This document shows positions 12,412 to 23,888 of a DNA stretch of 64,000 nt, one piece after another (the first letter of the stretch is position 1; every line of letters starts with the position of its first letter). A model generated the notes under the pieces. That model was not told the origin of the DNA. It did no database searches and saw only the letters and a list, made by a program, of their open reading frames with translations. Location: the NCBI GenBank assembly GCA_006538405.1, contig BJKQ01000006.1, positions 1,449,001 through 1,513,000 on the forward strand, read 5' to 3'. This stretch comes from Hansfordia pulvinata. Lineage: Eukaryota; Ascomycota; Sordariomycetes; Xylariales. A program made the translations under genes and the position numbers.

Positions 12412-12593
12412 ATTGCCAGCTTCGCGATGGGGTGCCGGAAGAAAGATGCCCAGCCTGTTGTTGTCACCACCTGGCAAAATTGAACACGGGACACTGATGG
12501 GACGGAGAAGCCGACGCCAAGGCTGCCTTTTTGAAGGAGAGCCGTTGCAAAACACACGCCGCGCGCGCAGAGGGGCGAAGCACAGAGTGCCTG

Positions 12594-12619
12594 TTTTTTT
12601 TTTTTTTTTTTTTTTTTTT
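12594..12619. repeat. T26 homopolymer (poly-A on minus strand)
   Basis: Uninterrupted run of 26 T. On the minus strand this is a poly-A tract that could mark a retroposed tail, but no element or target-site duplication is evident around it. Confidence 0.9.
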
Positions 12620-13938
12620 CGGGAGCCAGCACACCATGCAACCAACCCCTTGCTAGGCAGCAGTGGTTCTCCGTTCGCCAGGTACAACGCACGGCTGAGA
12701 AACTCGGACGCGTCGATCCTCCAGAGCACAGGAGCCGGAAGGGGGGGGGCGAGCTCGACTTGAGAGGCGCCATTGTCCGAGGGGGGACGGGACGTCTGTA
12801 CCCTGGCGCCCTTGTCGATGCGGGCGGGCGCCGGCCCGGCCCTGTGCCGGTCTACCCGTGCCCCCCTCGCCGCGCCCGTGCTCGGGACGTGAAGCGGGCG
12901 CTTGCTTTGTCTGGCCCGTCGGGGATCGGACTGAGCCAGCCGCGGAACGCCACCGAACCGCCAGGCACCGCCAGGTGCCTGGGCAAGCAAGGGGGGCGGC
13001 GCGCGCGGCTCGACTCGATGGCGAGGGCGCTGTGCGATCGGCCCCGGGGGTCCTAGGGTTACGGAGTAGTTTTTCTTAAGATCATGAGAAGGGCAAGAAA
13101 ACGGGGCAGCGATAGTCCGTGGTGTGTACGCTTGATTTGGAAGAGCCAATTATATCTTTTTTGCCTGGAAGGCACCTATTTTGCTTGCGGCCGTAACGTC
13201 CAGGCAGCTGTGAGCGAGCCGCGCGCGATCAGGTGCCGATCCGACCCCCAAAGGAGGCGGGATGGATTCAGCACTGCACTGGACACACAGAGTGAACCAG
13301 GCAGACCGACCGGGGCCTCTGTGGCGTTTTGGGCCCTGTGTTCTTCAGTGGCCTCGTCGACGCGATGTCTCTCCTTGGCCCACGGAGGGTATATAGAGGC
13401 CGTGATGGTGACGAGTTGGGGCAGGGAACCAACCACGCTCCTGCTGTGACCGGGGTGTGCTCAGCAGCCTGCCCAGAGCCAGAACACGCCTCATTTGAAA
13501 CCGTGCTGGGTTGTGGGGTGTGCCCCGGGCATCCGGCTGGTTCGAAGGTCACGTGGCCCAGGAAGCCTGGCAAGGAACCATCCGATCCGACAATCGTCAA
13601 GAGCTTGCTTGGGCGCGAGGGGGCCGTCGCCGGATGGCGAAGAGATAGTTTACCGGGGCGGCTTGGAAGGGGTGGGGGGTTTTCTTGGGGCCTGTGTTGC
13701 TCACAGGAACGACTCGCGTCAACGATGGCAGAATGGGTGTCGGAGACAATTCAGAGTGTCATCAGGTGCCGAATTGGCAGAATCAATAGTGTATGTACAT
13801 GAATCCACCCCATCTTTTGCAAGGGGCGAAGAACTCCGAGGCTCACGACTTCTCCAAGCCGGCAGTCGAGGTGGTCCCAGGAAAAGGCCCCCGGGAGAGA
13901 GAAAAGAAAGCCGCCTGGGCTTATTACTTGGGCTCTAT

Positions 13939-14450
13939 CTAGTTGGGGGTGACGAGGATGTCCTTGATCTGGAACTCCTGGGGGCCGGTGTAGCGCTCGG
14001 TCTGGACGGAGCCGCCGTCGTCGACGACGACCTGGGCCTTGGGGATGACGTAGGTGCCCGTGGAGTTGTGGCCGGCGTCGAGGGCCTGGGTGGCGGTCAG
14101 GGAGTACTGGGTGCGGCCTTGGTTGACGGAGAAGCTGAAGGTGATGGGGGCGTTGGCGCAGCCGGTCAGGGGCACGTCGGGCAGGTTGTCCGGCCCTTGG
14201 CCGAAGAAGGAGCACTCGGCCTGCTCCGCGCCCGGGTCCGGGGCCACGTTGAACTTGATGGAGCACTGGGTGCTGTGGGGGATGCAGCTGGCCTGGAGGA
14301 GGGTTAGTCTTTTCTTTTTTTTTTTTTCTGTGAGTGGATTTGGGGGGGAAGGTGGTTGCTTACGGAGAAGCTGTTGACGGAGAAGCCGTTGATGTTGGCG
14401 GCGGAGGCCATGGCAACGAGGCCGGAAGCGACGAAAGCGTAGGACAGCAT
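13939..14450 (-). CDS. Small secreted four-cysteine protein, possibly Alt a 1-like beta-sandwich
   Basis: Exons 14450-14364 and 14292-13939; intron of 71 bp with GTAAGC donor and CTCCAG acceptor; 146 residues. The signal peptide (MLSYAFVASGLVAMASA) is expected to cleave before ANINGF. The mature protein is about 129 residues with four cysteines (in the contexts ASC, TQC, AEC and TGC), one N-glycosylation sequon (NST), and alternating hydrophobic beta-strand-like segments (PITFSFSV, TQYSLTAT, GTYVIPKAQVVVDDGG). Length, cysteine number and strand pattern resemble the fungal AA1-like (Alt a 1) secreted family, but that is my inference from pattern only. A TATA-like element lies 120 bp upstream. 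No recognised function; effector or allergen-like roles are possible. Confidence 0.8.
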
Positions 14451-14571
14451 GGTGATGATGGTGCTTGGGGTGGGGAGGGCTGGTGTTTGCGGTGGTAGAG
14501 TTGGCTTGAGTGTAGAGCTGATGGGGATGAGAACCGAAGATTAGCGAGGAGAGGGCGAATCTACGGGCGGT

Positions 14572-14578
14572 TATATAG
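14572..14578 (-). promoter_or_regulatory. TATA-like element
   Basis: CTATATAA read on the minus strand, about 120 bp upstream of the start codon of the four-cysteine secreted protein, a typical TATA distance for this fungus (compare the other genes here with TATA at 130-180 bp). Confidence 0.5.
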
Positions 14579-17026
14579 CAAGTGACGGGGCGGGATTCAC
14601 GTCACGTCGAGGGTCCGCGAGCATGGGTTTGATTGACGGCTCTACGGAGTGCGGCCCCTCGCTCGCGCAAGCGACCGACAAGGTTCATCTGGCGACACAG
14701 CCGAGCGAGGCGGACGAGATGAATGAGACCAAGTTAGCTGGCCTGTGGTGACGACGGGGACCGTCCACTCGCAGTACGAGCGATGAACCGTGCTCGTGCT
14801 CTCTACTGGGTACTCGTAGTAGCTACACGGCCCAAGAAGATGGGACCAAGACGGGACTACTGGCACGAGCGCCGAGTAGTCAAGGCCAACGGTGAGGCTC
14901 TCGGGGTTTGGGGCAAGAGGTGGAGTGGCCCGGACGGCTGGGGAGCAACACGAGAAGATCGGTGACGATGCTTCCAGATTGGAATCGCGGGGCCGCCGTT
15001 GAAGCCACGGCCGGCAGGGGGCGACCCCGGCTAACTAACTTATTAGTTCCTCGTAGCAGCATCAGACCCCCGGGGACGAATCACAGCGCCCAGACTTGGA
15101 GGGGGAGGGCAGATACGAGCAGACGGTTCGGCAGAGCGGGCCGTACGAGGACGAGGACCGGGGGATTCACGAGTACCTCGTTCAGTAGGGGATTTCTCTT
15201 GTGGTTTGGATAGGGGCTAACAAGTGGATGGGAGTAATAGCTATACGAATAACAATAACAAGGCAATGTGATGGAGGCAGATCGTGGGCAATGAAAGGTA
15301 GCAAGAAAAGGAGATTGCCGGTGGTATACATGCACTCATATAGCCGGTGTGACTAACAAAAGCACTCACTGCCTCTGAGAATCATGGGAACCCTGGGAAC
15401 CTGGCCTGTCTGGGCTGGCCGGAGAGGCACGTGGTCGGCGGACGCTGCTCGTGTGTATCGTGCCTTACTCGTATGAGCGGGTGTGCTGTTGTCGGTGGTG
15501 TGCTTGGGCCCCTGGCGTCGGCGGGGAAGCGGGCTTGCTTGGAGCAATAGCTCGAGTCGGGATGACGTCGCGGCCCGTTCTGCGCCGGGTGGGACGACGG
15601 ATCTATTTGAGGCACAACACAACCGAGGCTGGGGCCGCCATGGGGCATAGCATACTCCGTACACACTCGTGTGCTATCCGTGCTCGTATATGAGCATGAG
15701 AAGGGCGGGGCCAGGCAGGGTGGCATCACGGACTCGTGCTGTCGGCAGCCGAGCGCGCGCGTGAGCACCGAGTAAACACAGACAAGTAGGTCCGTTTTCT
15801 TGCGCCTGACTCCTCGTCGTACCTGGTGGGGGCTGAGCTGCGGCTCGAGAGTAGCAATGCGTGCAGCATGGCCGGGTTGAACCAGACTCGATGCTGGAAT
15901 CGATGATGATGCCTGTGGCAGCCCAGCCTTGCAAGGCCTGCGGATTGCTGCTTCAAACGTTGACGCGATACGTGATGAAATCCGGTACATACCTTACCTA
16001 ACATAGGTACATGGATTCGGGACATGCCCTTAATGCAGTGGAATATGCGGCTGTCGAGGCCCCGTCTCGGTACCTACATTAACGCCTGTACCGGCATGTA
16101 CGATATGCATCGATGTGCCAATCCAGTCGGTCTGGTCTGCACCAGAAGACTGCATCTGGTGTAGGTTGTGTAGGTTGAAATTGATGGATGCGATGGCACG
16201 ATTCGAGAACATCGTGAAATCTCCCATCCCCCGGAGATCCAATCTTGATGCTCCCAGCAGGGACTCGACGCACTGGCCCGCTCGCGTTCCCTGAAGCTTC
16301 CAGCTAAAGACGCGCCGCCCGCTTCCACTCGAGTCACTCGATCCAGCCGCCCTCTTGCCGATCTCGCCTGCGGAGCCCGGAGCGCAGACCAAACCTCCCT
16401 CTCACCGCCGCCAGCCGCCAGCCGCGCGCCTCTCGCCGTCCGTCGGGACACCCGACCGACGACTGACTGACTGTCGCCCCTCCGGGCGGGAGCCACGAGT
16501 CGAGCGCCATGGCCCGGGCGTGGCCGCGCCCCTCCTCAGCCCGGAGGACCGCACGGGTCACGATCAGCACCGCAGAAGAGAAGTGCCAGGGTCGGGCGCG
16601 GGGCCTCGCGCATTGTCGTTCTGCTGTTGTCGCCTGAACATCTCGACTTGGTCCACCACGCCGTCCCAACCCGTGGCCAGCTGCGGCGTTTCCCCCCGTT
16701 GTGTTGCCCCTTTCAGTGACTTGGAAGACGTCGAGGCGGGCAGGGGGCAGCACAGCGCTACACCCACCCTGCCAGCCGCGGGACTGCTACGAGGGCGGCC
16801 TCTCGGTGTCAGGGAGCTGGGTTTGGGGGTGGGATCTCAGGCATGGGGTTTTCACGAATCTCTCGTCTCGCCTTACATCTCTCATGAAACGCATGGCTCG
16901 GGGGGGAACGGGAAAGCATGAGTGATATGCTGGGATCCAATTTGCGGGATGTGAGCTACATAGTGAGGGGCGGCTCCCTGCGGGACTCATCGACGCCTTG
17001 TCCGGTCCGGGGCCTTTTCTGGATGT

Positions 17027-17066
<40 letters not shown>
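17027..17066. repeat. (CAG)n trinucleotide repeat
   Basis: About 13 perfect CAG units in non-coding DNA downstream of the EthD gene. Confidence 0.9.
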
Positions 17067-17067
<1 letters not shown>

Positions 17068-17250
17068 CCGCAACGTCAAGCGACGACGACCAGGCTATTC
17101 CCAGATGGACGAACACGGCATCCAGAAGAAGCTCACTTGACCACGAACGCATCTGCCTCGACATGCCCGTTCAGCTGCCAACCAAACACCCCCAATATCC
17201 AGCACCATCATCCCCTCCGTTCCCCCATCACTTCCCACTGTCTCAACAAA

Positions 17251-17270
17251 CCCCCCCCCCCCCCCCCCCC
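17251..17270. repeat. C20 homopolymer
   Basis: Uninterrupted run of 20 C fifteen bases beyond the stop codon of the EthD-domain gene. Confidence 0.9.
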
Positions 17271-17284
17271 TCCCCAACCTGTCC

Positions 17285-17879
17285 TCACTCAAGCGCAAGC
17301 TCCCCCTTGACGTCGAGGGCCGGGTACGTCGTCGCTCCCCCTCCCTCGGCGACGTGGGTGACCTGCCCGCGCTCGACGTACATCTCGACCCAGGCGAGGG
17401 CGAGCCCCTCGCCGACGCCGCGCGAGTTGTCCGTCCAGGGCTTGCCGGCCTTCTCGAGCTCGCGGAACTCGGGGTCCTCGAGCAGGCGGACCGCCGTCGC
17501 GGCGTCGCGCACGTAGAACTCGAGCGTGGCGTCGTGGTCGGCCACCGTGTCGAAGCGGCCCCGCAGGCGCTCGTTGAGCCGGCGGGCGGCGTCGCGGGTG
17601 TTTTGGGGGTTGAAGATCTGTGGGGGGTGAGCGTTAGGTAAGAGATAAGAAGAGGGGGGAGGAGAGAGACTTGAAAAGAAGAAATGGGGGGGGGGGGGGG
17701 GGGAGATTAGGTCACAAACTCACCACGCTGTAAATGTGCACGCCGTGCTTGGCCGTCAGGGCCGCCGCCTTGATGCAGTGCTCCGTGGTCACCTTGTGGT
17801 GGAACTCCTCGTCCGACAGCTCCGGGCTCTTGTAGTGGCTGATGGACAGGCGTAGGAGCTGGGGTCTGGTCGGTCCCAT
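17285..17879 (-). CDS. EthD-domain protein
   Basis: Exons 17879-17724 and 17617-17285 on the minus strand; 162 residues. The 106-bp intron (GTGAGT donor, CACAG acceptor) contains an 18-base G/C homopolymer. The protein has the dimeric alpha/beta-barrel EthD layout: N-terminal LLRLSISHYKSPELSDEEFHHKV, a central HGVHIYSVIFNPQ junction across the intron, a DTVADHDATLEFYVRD segment and the C-terminal LEDPEFRELEKAGKPWTDN helix typical of fungal EthD proteins. Related proteins occur in ether degradation (bacterial EthD) and as small enzymes in fungal natural-product clusters. No biosynthetic genes flank it here, so the role is unknown. A TATAAT-like element sits about 155 bp upstream. Confidence 0.85.
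17686..17703. repeat. G18 homopolymer inside the EthD intron
   Basis: Uninterrupted run of 18 G (C on the sense strand) within the intron at 17618-17723, between donor and branch region. Confidence 0.9.
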
Positions 17880-18033
17880 CTTGAACGGTTCTGCCGCTGG
17901 CGGTCTGCGTTTACGGGGGAGAAGGTGGTGATATCTTTGGTGTTCTGGGGAGGCTGTCAGTCTGTGTGTCTGGGCAAAATGTCAAGTGCGATGGTGTTTT
18001 CCACCCCCAAAAAAACGCCGCCGACCAGCCGCA

Positions 18034-18042
18034 TTATTATAC
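18034..18042 (-). promoter_or_regulatory. TATA-like element
   Basis: GTATAATAAT on the minus strand, about 155 bp upstream of the EthD start codon; the only AT-rich hexamer in an otherwise GC-rich promoter. Confidence 0.4.
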
Positions 18043-19052
18043 CAGCGCGCCAGAGCCGCTTCTCTGCTGACGGTCGGACAAGGCCGTCGAGAGGGAGGGA
18101 ATGGAATGCGGGATGTCGTTGGCCAGCTTCATCCTTCACTTCCCCTGTCAGCGCTGGGGGCGGGCCGAAGGGGCGGCGCTTACACGTTGGACTCGACGAG
18201 TTGCGGTGGCTGTGTCTGGCAAGAAACCGGATCCAGGTACGCGGCAAGCAGAACGAACGGCAGCAATAGTCCTTCCATCCTCGCCCTCGCCCTCGTCCTC
18301 CGCAGCGAGCGGGGTTTACAGTCGCGACGCCGCCACCCTTGCCGTTGCGGCGCCTCGTCGACCCGGGTAATCGGTGGGTGACACCAGAACAGCGCGCGTC
18401 AGCGTGGCTTTGTGCCGGAGCCCCGTTTTCATGGGTCCCAGAAACCCCAGCCGATGGTTTTATCGTCTTTTTCTTTTTCTTTTTTTCAGCTGCCCAGCGT
18501 CCCTTGCGCCACCATGATATGATGGAGAGCGCGCCCTTCCGCCGAATCCCGCATTGGCTGTCGCCCTCGCCGAATTCGATCTCCGCGGGCGCGGGCCCCA
18601 CCACACCGAGCCTCTTCTGTAAACCCCGTGCGCCCGCCCCAGGGCACCGTCTCACGGGGCCTCGTTTGTGCGAGGGGGGGGCGGCGCGCCAGCAGGTTGA
18701 AGCGTGTGTCGCCGCGGTGGTCGGTCACGTCGGCTGCGTCGTGGGATCTTGGCAGGGGGTCTAGATGCCGTGGCGGGGTCGCACGCGTCGTCGGCGCAGC
18801 AGGGTGAGACCGCAGCGGCGTGACTATCTATCCAAGTGCAGTCCCGTATACGCGCCGGGCTTTCGCTCCCACGTCGGTTGCCTGTGTACCGACCGTGGCC
18901 GTCATGCCTTGGTCTCCCTCCTCCAAGGTTGGCCCAGGTACACAACGCGCGCACCCTCTCGAACGTGCGAGCATCCCCGAGTGAAGACAGGTGCATTGAA
19001 CGATTCGGTTGTTTATGAAGAAGTGTATACTACTGCTGCTGCTGCTGCTGCT
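18043..19052. other. Intergenic, no gene seen
   Basis: About 1 kb of GC-rich spacer between two minus-strand genes, with only Arg/Pro-rich chance ORFs. A short (CTG)6 run at 19033-19052 abuts the stop codon of the next gene. Confidence 0.45.
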
Positions 19053-19677
19053 CTATGTCTCGACCCGATCGCGGACCTCGGCCCCGTCGCCCAGCTGCCC
19101 GTGTCGCCGCTGGTCCTTGATCGACTCCCTCATGGACGCCTGCTCCTGCTTTTTTCTATATCGTTTTCTTTTTGTCAGTGACTGTCATCCTCTCACATTT
19201 CAGACTTATAGCCCACACGTGGAGGGGCTTCTAAGTATGCATTTGAGAGAAAATAAAGAGAGAAACTCACCTCTCCAGATCGCTCGCGAGGTCGGGCTCG
19301 GAGCCCCCCGCGCCGGGCTTCTGCTCCCTGCGGACGGCGGCGGCGACGTCGCCCTCGCCCGGGGCGCGCATCTGCTCGCCGTCGAGCTCGCGGTGGCGGC
19401 CGACCTGCTCCGCGGTGCCGGCTTCGGCGGCGGGGAGTGGGTCGCCGCCGGTCTCGGGCCCGCGGCCCAGGCTCGAGAAGGTCGCGTCCTGGATGGTGCC
19501 GGTGGGGCCCTGGGTGCGCGGGATGTGGTGCTCTTGGGGCTGGTGGTGGTGGTGGTGGTGCTGCTGCTCCCTCTTCTCCCGCCCGAGGCGCTGCTCCTCC
19601 GGGTTCGAGGTCACGGGGTTCTCCTGGACCTGGTAGACGGCGTTGGGGCCGGGCTGGGCGTGGACGGGCTGGTCCAT
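19053..19677 (-). CDS. Disordered hydrophilic fungal protein of unknown function
   Basis: Exons 19677-19271 and 19155-19053; 115-bp intron (GTGAGT donor, TATAG acceptor); 169 residues. The sequence is low-complexity and charged, with a His run (HHHHHH, about residues 40-45). Its C-terminal block, GAGGSEPDLASDLERKKQEQ followed by ASMRESIKDQRRHG, matches in style a short conserved helix seen at the end of many Pezizomycotina hypothetical proteins. The splice restores this Lys/Glu-rich helix exactly in phase (AG + A = Arg), which is the main support for the model. No signal peptide or membrane segment; likely cytoplasmic or nuclear and largely unstructured. Function unknown. Confidence 0.72.
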
Positions 19678-21610
19678 ACTGTTCGGCTTGGAGGGAGCGG
19701 GCTGTGGTGGTGGTGGTGGTGGCTGCGATTGTTGTCTTCAGAATGGCGGGGCGCGGAGGGGGTTGTGTGGATGGGAGGAGACTGGAGGCCGGGCAGAATT
19801 GGTGGTTGTTGTTGTTGTTGAGAGAGGCGACGCTCTAAGTGCTGCCATCTCGAGAGGAGGCGGGCGTGTGTTTGTGCTGTCGAGGTAGTGTGTGTGTGGT
19901 GCTGCTGGAGGGGCACCCACTGACGTACGGTATCTTATCTCGGGCGTGCAACAAAGTCATGACGTAGTGGCCCCGAGATCGATCACAACCGCCCGTCCGC
20001 CATCGCCAGGTCTCCTTCTTAGGCATGGCTGAGGCATCGCCGCGGGGTTCTCCCTTTTTCGCCACCATCGGTACGTACATGTTTCTTGTCATCCCTCGAA
20101 TGGTCTGTGTATACATGTGTGTTCATTTCCATGAATATCTGCCTTGATAACCTGTATTTCCCCCAGAACTGTCCGCTAATCGGAGGACTAGTTAGATAGT
20201 TACAGAGTGACGCCTGTGTGATTGGTTCTACCCCATAGCTCGACAGCCCCAGCGACTTGCATTATCCCGATTCTTTCGTCTTCGATTGACTTGACACCAC
20301 GAGGACCAGCTTGATGATCTCAGAGGCAGCGCCTCGGTGGCTGTCCTGCCTGTCCAGATATGCGCATGGCGACGTGAAAGGACCAGAGCGGTCTCGTCAG
20401 CCACCCGTGCTGTCACATTGCATGGCCCATGTCCTCTCTCTCAGTCACACTGGTCCGCTCGGGATGCATCCGTCTGATTGCTTGCGACTCTCGTAGTCGG
20501 AGGGCAGGACGGGTCCTTGACCAGACAGAACTCCCGCCAGACACTTCACCCGAGCCCGACCGCTGCCGCTGCCGCTGCCGCAGCATCGCCGAGCTGCTGC
20601 CTGCGCCGCTGCCAATGGACACCGAGGATGACGCTGAACGTGGCGTCGGCAGCGCCTCTGTTGGGCTGGGGTGCAAGCTTACGTCCCTGTGAAGAGAGAT
20701 TCCTGGCAGGGATTCTTACTGCCGCCCATCGGCAGCCAGCGCAATGTCTTGACCTGCCCATTTGGTCTCGGAAAGGTGTCTGCATGGGAAACGAAGCAAG
20801 AAACGGAACTCACGTCGGGAGAAGAGGGAAAAAGACTGGCAGTCGGCATGTCTTGATTGTGTCCCGCGCCGGAGAGGCTGATGCGCGTCCGTCCCAAGCT
20901 GATCGAGTAGACGGTTGTTGCTTGCCACTCTCAGGCCCACAGGATACAAGCCGCCCCTCTGGTAAGCCACCGACAGAATGACGGAGGCGGGGTGCCACTG
21001 CTTAATATTGCTGGGATGAGAACAGACCTGTTGGTGTTTGTTTGGGAATATTAATGCTGTGAAGAGCAAAAGTTTACCTGGGTCCTGAAGTAGACAACCA
21101 CATAGTAGGGACAGATGCCCTTGAGGCATGGATATTCCGTACCGCAAAGACTGACAGGTGCCAGCCAGCCCCGGGCCATGTTGGCTGCGGGAGTGCAAAC
21201 TCGACTTGTCGCTGACACCCACCACCGCTGATGTTGGCTTACCACCCCGTGGCTTGGTCAGCCGCCCGGGAAGTGAGATATCGGGGCCAGACACCAACGT
21301 ACATAGAGTGGCGTGGAATAGGGTCGTGAGGCGACTGTGCTCTCACTTGAGGGCAGTTGATAGGGGTTGAGCTGTTTCCTGTCGAGTCAATAGCACCGGC
21401 CACCCCGCAAGATGGACACTTAAAACCCCGCGAGGGCCCCTTTCACCAACAGCGTCTGCTATTCATACATCACACAATCTAACCCACGTATTCCGACCTC
21501 TTTGCTTTTCTTTCTTTCTCACTGATCTAACGGCGAAGCCCACCCCGTCTCCATCTCATCCACCCTCCTTACCCGTTCCCCCCCTCTCCCGCCACAGGGC
21601 CTGCCCAGTC
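19678..21610. other. Intergenic, no gene seen
   Basis: About 1.9 kb between divergently transcribed genes. A 193-residue minus-strand ORF (20716-21297) has no family features and I do not call it. A TTAAAA element near 21419 lies about 190 bp upstream of the following secreted-protein gene, followed by a C/T-rich leader typical of fungal core promoters. Confidence 0.45.
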
Positions 21611-21913
21611 ATGCATCTCAAAAGCCTCGCTCTCCTATCTTTGGGCGTGATCCCAGCAATGGCCGAAATCTGCTTTGTGAAGAACAAGAGCGCGCTGCTC
21701 GACTTTGTGCTCAGTTCCCGCTCCGGGCACATGGCCTACATGTCGGTACCTGCCGGCGCGATGGAGGAATGCGCAAAGTTTGTCACCTCTAATTTCTGCT
21801 TCCTCCCAACCGGCGGCGCTAAAGGTCTCCTCTACCATTCCGACACGGGTAACATGATGGCCGTCAAAGATGACTACGGGGCTCGAGCGTTCGGAGGTTG
21901 CACCTCGTGGTAG
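21611..21913 (+). CDS. Small secreted four-cysteine protein (hypothetical)
   Basis: Single-exon ORF of 100 residues. Signal peptide MHLKSLALLSLGVIPAMA, then a mature chain of about 82 residues with four cysteines (contexts EICF, EECA, NFCF and GGCTSW at the C-terminus), consistent with two disulphides. It is rich in small and aromatic residues and has no membrane segment. The C/T-rich leader upstream and the CAGTC context of the ATG are typical of expressed genes in this region. I recognise no family. Isolated between 1.9 kb and 2.0 kb spacers, it fits the profile of effector-like or cell-surface small proteins; function unknown. Confidence 0.72.
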   Translation: MHLKSLALLSLGVIPAMAEICFVKNKSALLDFVLSSRSGHMAYMSVPAGAMEECAKFVTSNFCFLPTGGAKGLLYHSDTGNMMAVKDDYGARAFGGCTSW

Positions 21914-23888
21914 GGAGGGATCTGCCGTTGCGGATGAGCGGAGCTAGATCCCACGGGATACCCCCTTTACATTGAATATATAGACAACGCCCCGACGACG
22001 GGCCCATGGCTGCGCGTACAGGCGTGACGTGTTGCGCGGAGGGTGACTGGGCTTTGGCGAGTTGGCGTGTGCGGGTGGCTTACCCGGACTGGTTCAAGCC
22101 CTGAACGGCCTCCGTCCACGTCGGGTCACTGCTGCGATGGGGCTTGCGAGGCCGAGTTGGAACGCAAGCTGGAAACATTGGGAATGTGTAGGCTTATCGA
22201 ATCTTTACAGATAGCTCAGAAAACGACAGCAGCCTTAGCTCACAACCGGACTCTGCCATGATAAGAGACCCCTTCACCCGGCCAATCCATCCTCCTTTTT
22301 CCTGCAAAAGCTGTTTTCCTTCTCTCCTCAGCTACCCACACTTGTGAACATCTGTCAGACGATTTTCCTCCGGATGGCAGCGGCGTTGGGCCCGGGGAAC
22401 GGACACGCGAGGGACGCACTGTCTTAGGCCCCTCTTTGTCTCTCTCTTTGTAAGCCTGCCTGTGAAGGGCTATGGGCCGGGATGGATACTTACGTATGCA
22501 ACTGCAGGTGTCTCCATACGAGCCATCGGCGACTCGCGGCCTTGAATTTGACCTTCTTATGGCGAGTCACCCTGGGCTATCGGGATTCGGGACCTTGTTG
22601 GAGAGAGCCCGGGCTTTGAGACGCCTCTCCCAGGGGCGAGCTCGGCCCTGTTTCTTTCCTCCGGCTCTGCCTCTATGATATCGATCTCGATGGTCTCCCC
22701 TTTTGCCCTCGGAAAGGGGTCAGTCCTGTTCTTCCCTCGAACGGAGCAAGATGACAGCGCCTGCCGAGGTCTTTTCTTCTCTTTGATCGAGGGACACGTT
22801 TTGAAAGACGACTCGGGGCTATGGAATTCGGCTTGGCTGCCGTCGTGTCATGTACGCACGAGCGCGCGGGCACCGGCAGAGCAGCCCGTGGCTGTGCGCA
22901 CGCGATTGGCTGGCGATGCTCTAGTCTGGCTGCTCGTTGACGATCCTGCGCCCGGGGCCTCACCAAGCCGCCGCCAAGAGTGGCTTGAAGAAGCCCGGGC
23001 GTTTTTTGGGGGGTGGTGGTTGATGAGTGATCAGTGGAGATCGGGGACCTGGGCTTATAGTGGCGCTCGGAACAAGGACCAGAATCTCTGTTATATTGCC
23101 GAGACGGCAATCGACGCTTCGGAGATAATCCGCCCGCCCGGCCCCTCTCTGTGAACGCCTTGTATGCCCGAGCCGCTCGACAAGGCTACGACGGGTTGAT
23201 TGATCTGTCAGCACCCACGCGAGTCTCTGGGGAAGAGGGGGGTCCAGTCGTTATAGTCGGCGCGACGGCTTCGCACCAAGGCGTTTGTGCGCGTTCCTCG
23301 TCCCGACGACCCGGCGTCAAGCCACTGGAGGGCTGCCGGGGACCACACCCCAAACAACGCGCCTCTATTTCCTGCCCTTCTCGCGGCTTTCTAGGCAAAC
23401 GACTGTGGTTAAGACGCAAGGGGCTACAACAGGCGAGGCCAAGGCGCCAGGGCAATCGGTGATCAAAGACGTGGCGAGCGTGCCAGGCAGTTAACCTGAC
23501 CAGGGCCGCTGGCTTAAGTCCGGGATCGAGTGGCCCTCGTCGCTGCGATCATGGCGTGTCGTTTTTCTCATGAAACACCAGGATGAGGTCTTAAGGGTCG
23601 ATTACACATCGCAGGGCAGCGCGGGCTTTGCTAAACGCCGTCCGTGAGGCTTAGAAATGCAGAGCTGCAGACACAGACAGACACGACAAGACACGATGGC
23701 GTCTTGTCCCAGATGGCGGGCTCGTGAGCGTCAACGAGATAAATAGCCAGAGGCAGTCGCTGTCAGGAAGCTGTGAAAGAGACATCACGACCTCACAACC
23801 TCACTGCCACCTCCAGAAACAACACTACTGCCCAACTTACACACACACACACACACACAAGACCACCATCACGATCACAGCAGCAGCC
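21914..23888. other. Intergenic, no gene seen
   Basis: About 2 kb. No supported ORF. The 3' part is the leader of the dehydrogenase gene and carries a CA repeat. Confidence 0.5.
23839..23859. repeat. (AC)n microsatellite in the dehydrogenase leader
   Basis: Ten AC units ending about 30 bp before the start codon, so probably transcribed as 5' UTR. Confidence 0.9.

Larger units (their letters stand above)
12198..13938. other. Intergenic, homopolymer-rich, no gene seen
   Basis: About 1.7 kb. A 347-residue minus-strand ORF here is Arg/Pro-rich, runs through the poly-T and poly-G tracts and has no domain; I regard it as chance. Contains G17 at 12395-12411 and T26 at 12594-12619. Confidence 0.5.
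14579..17284. other. Intergenic, 2.7 kb, no gene seen
   Basis: No supported ORF. Contains several TACTCGTA-like motifs between 14800 and 15700, TAGGTA/TACCTA palindromic pieces near 16000-16075, a CAG repeat at 17027-17066 and C20 at 17251-17270. The poly-Ser/Ala/Gln ORFs over the CAG tract are not backed by flanking coding sequence. Confidence 0.5.

Noticed and set aside
12106..13149. 347-residue minus-strand ORF
   Set aside because: Runs through the T26 and G17 tracts, is Arg/Pro-rich and overlaps the first exon of a better-supported gene in another frame.
16918..17516. Poly-Ser/Ala/Gln ORFs over the CAG repeat
   Set aside because: All three frames of a CAG tract are open; flanking sequence is Pro/Ser/Thr-rich noise and the C20 run lies within the ORF.
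20716..21297. 193-residue minus-strand ORF
   Set aside because: No domain, signal peptide or splice structure, and mixed codon use; the evidence is too weak to call a gene.
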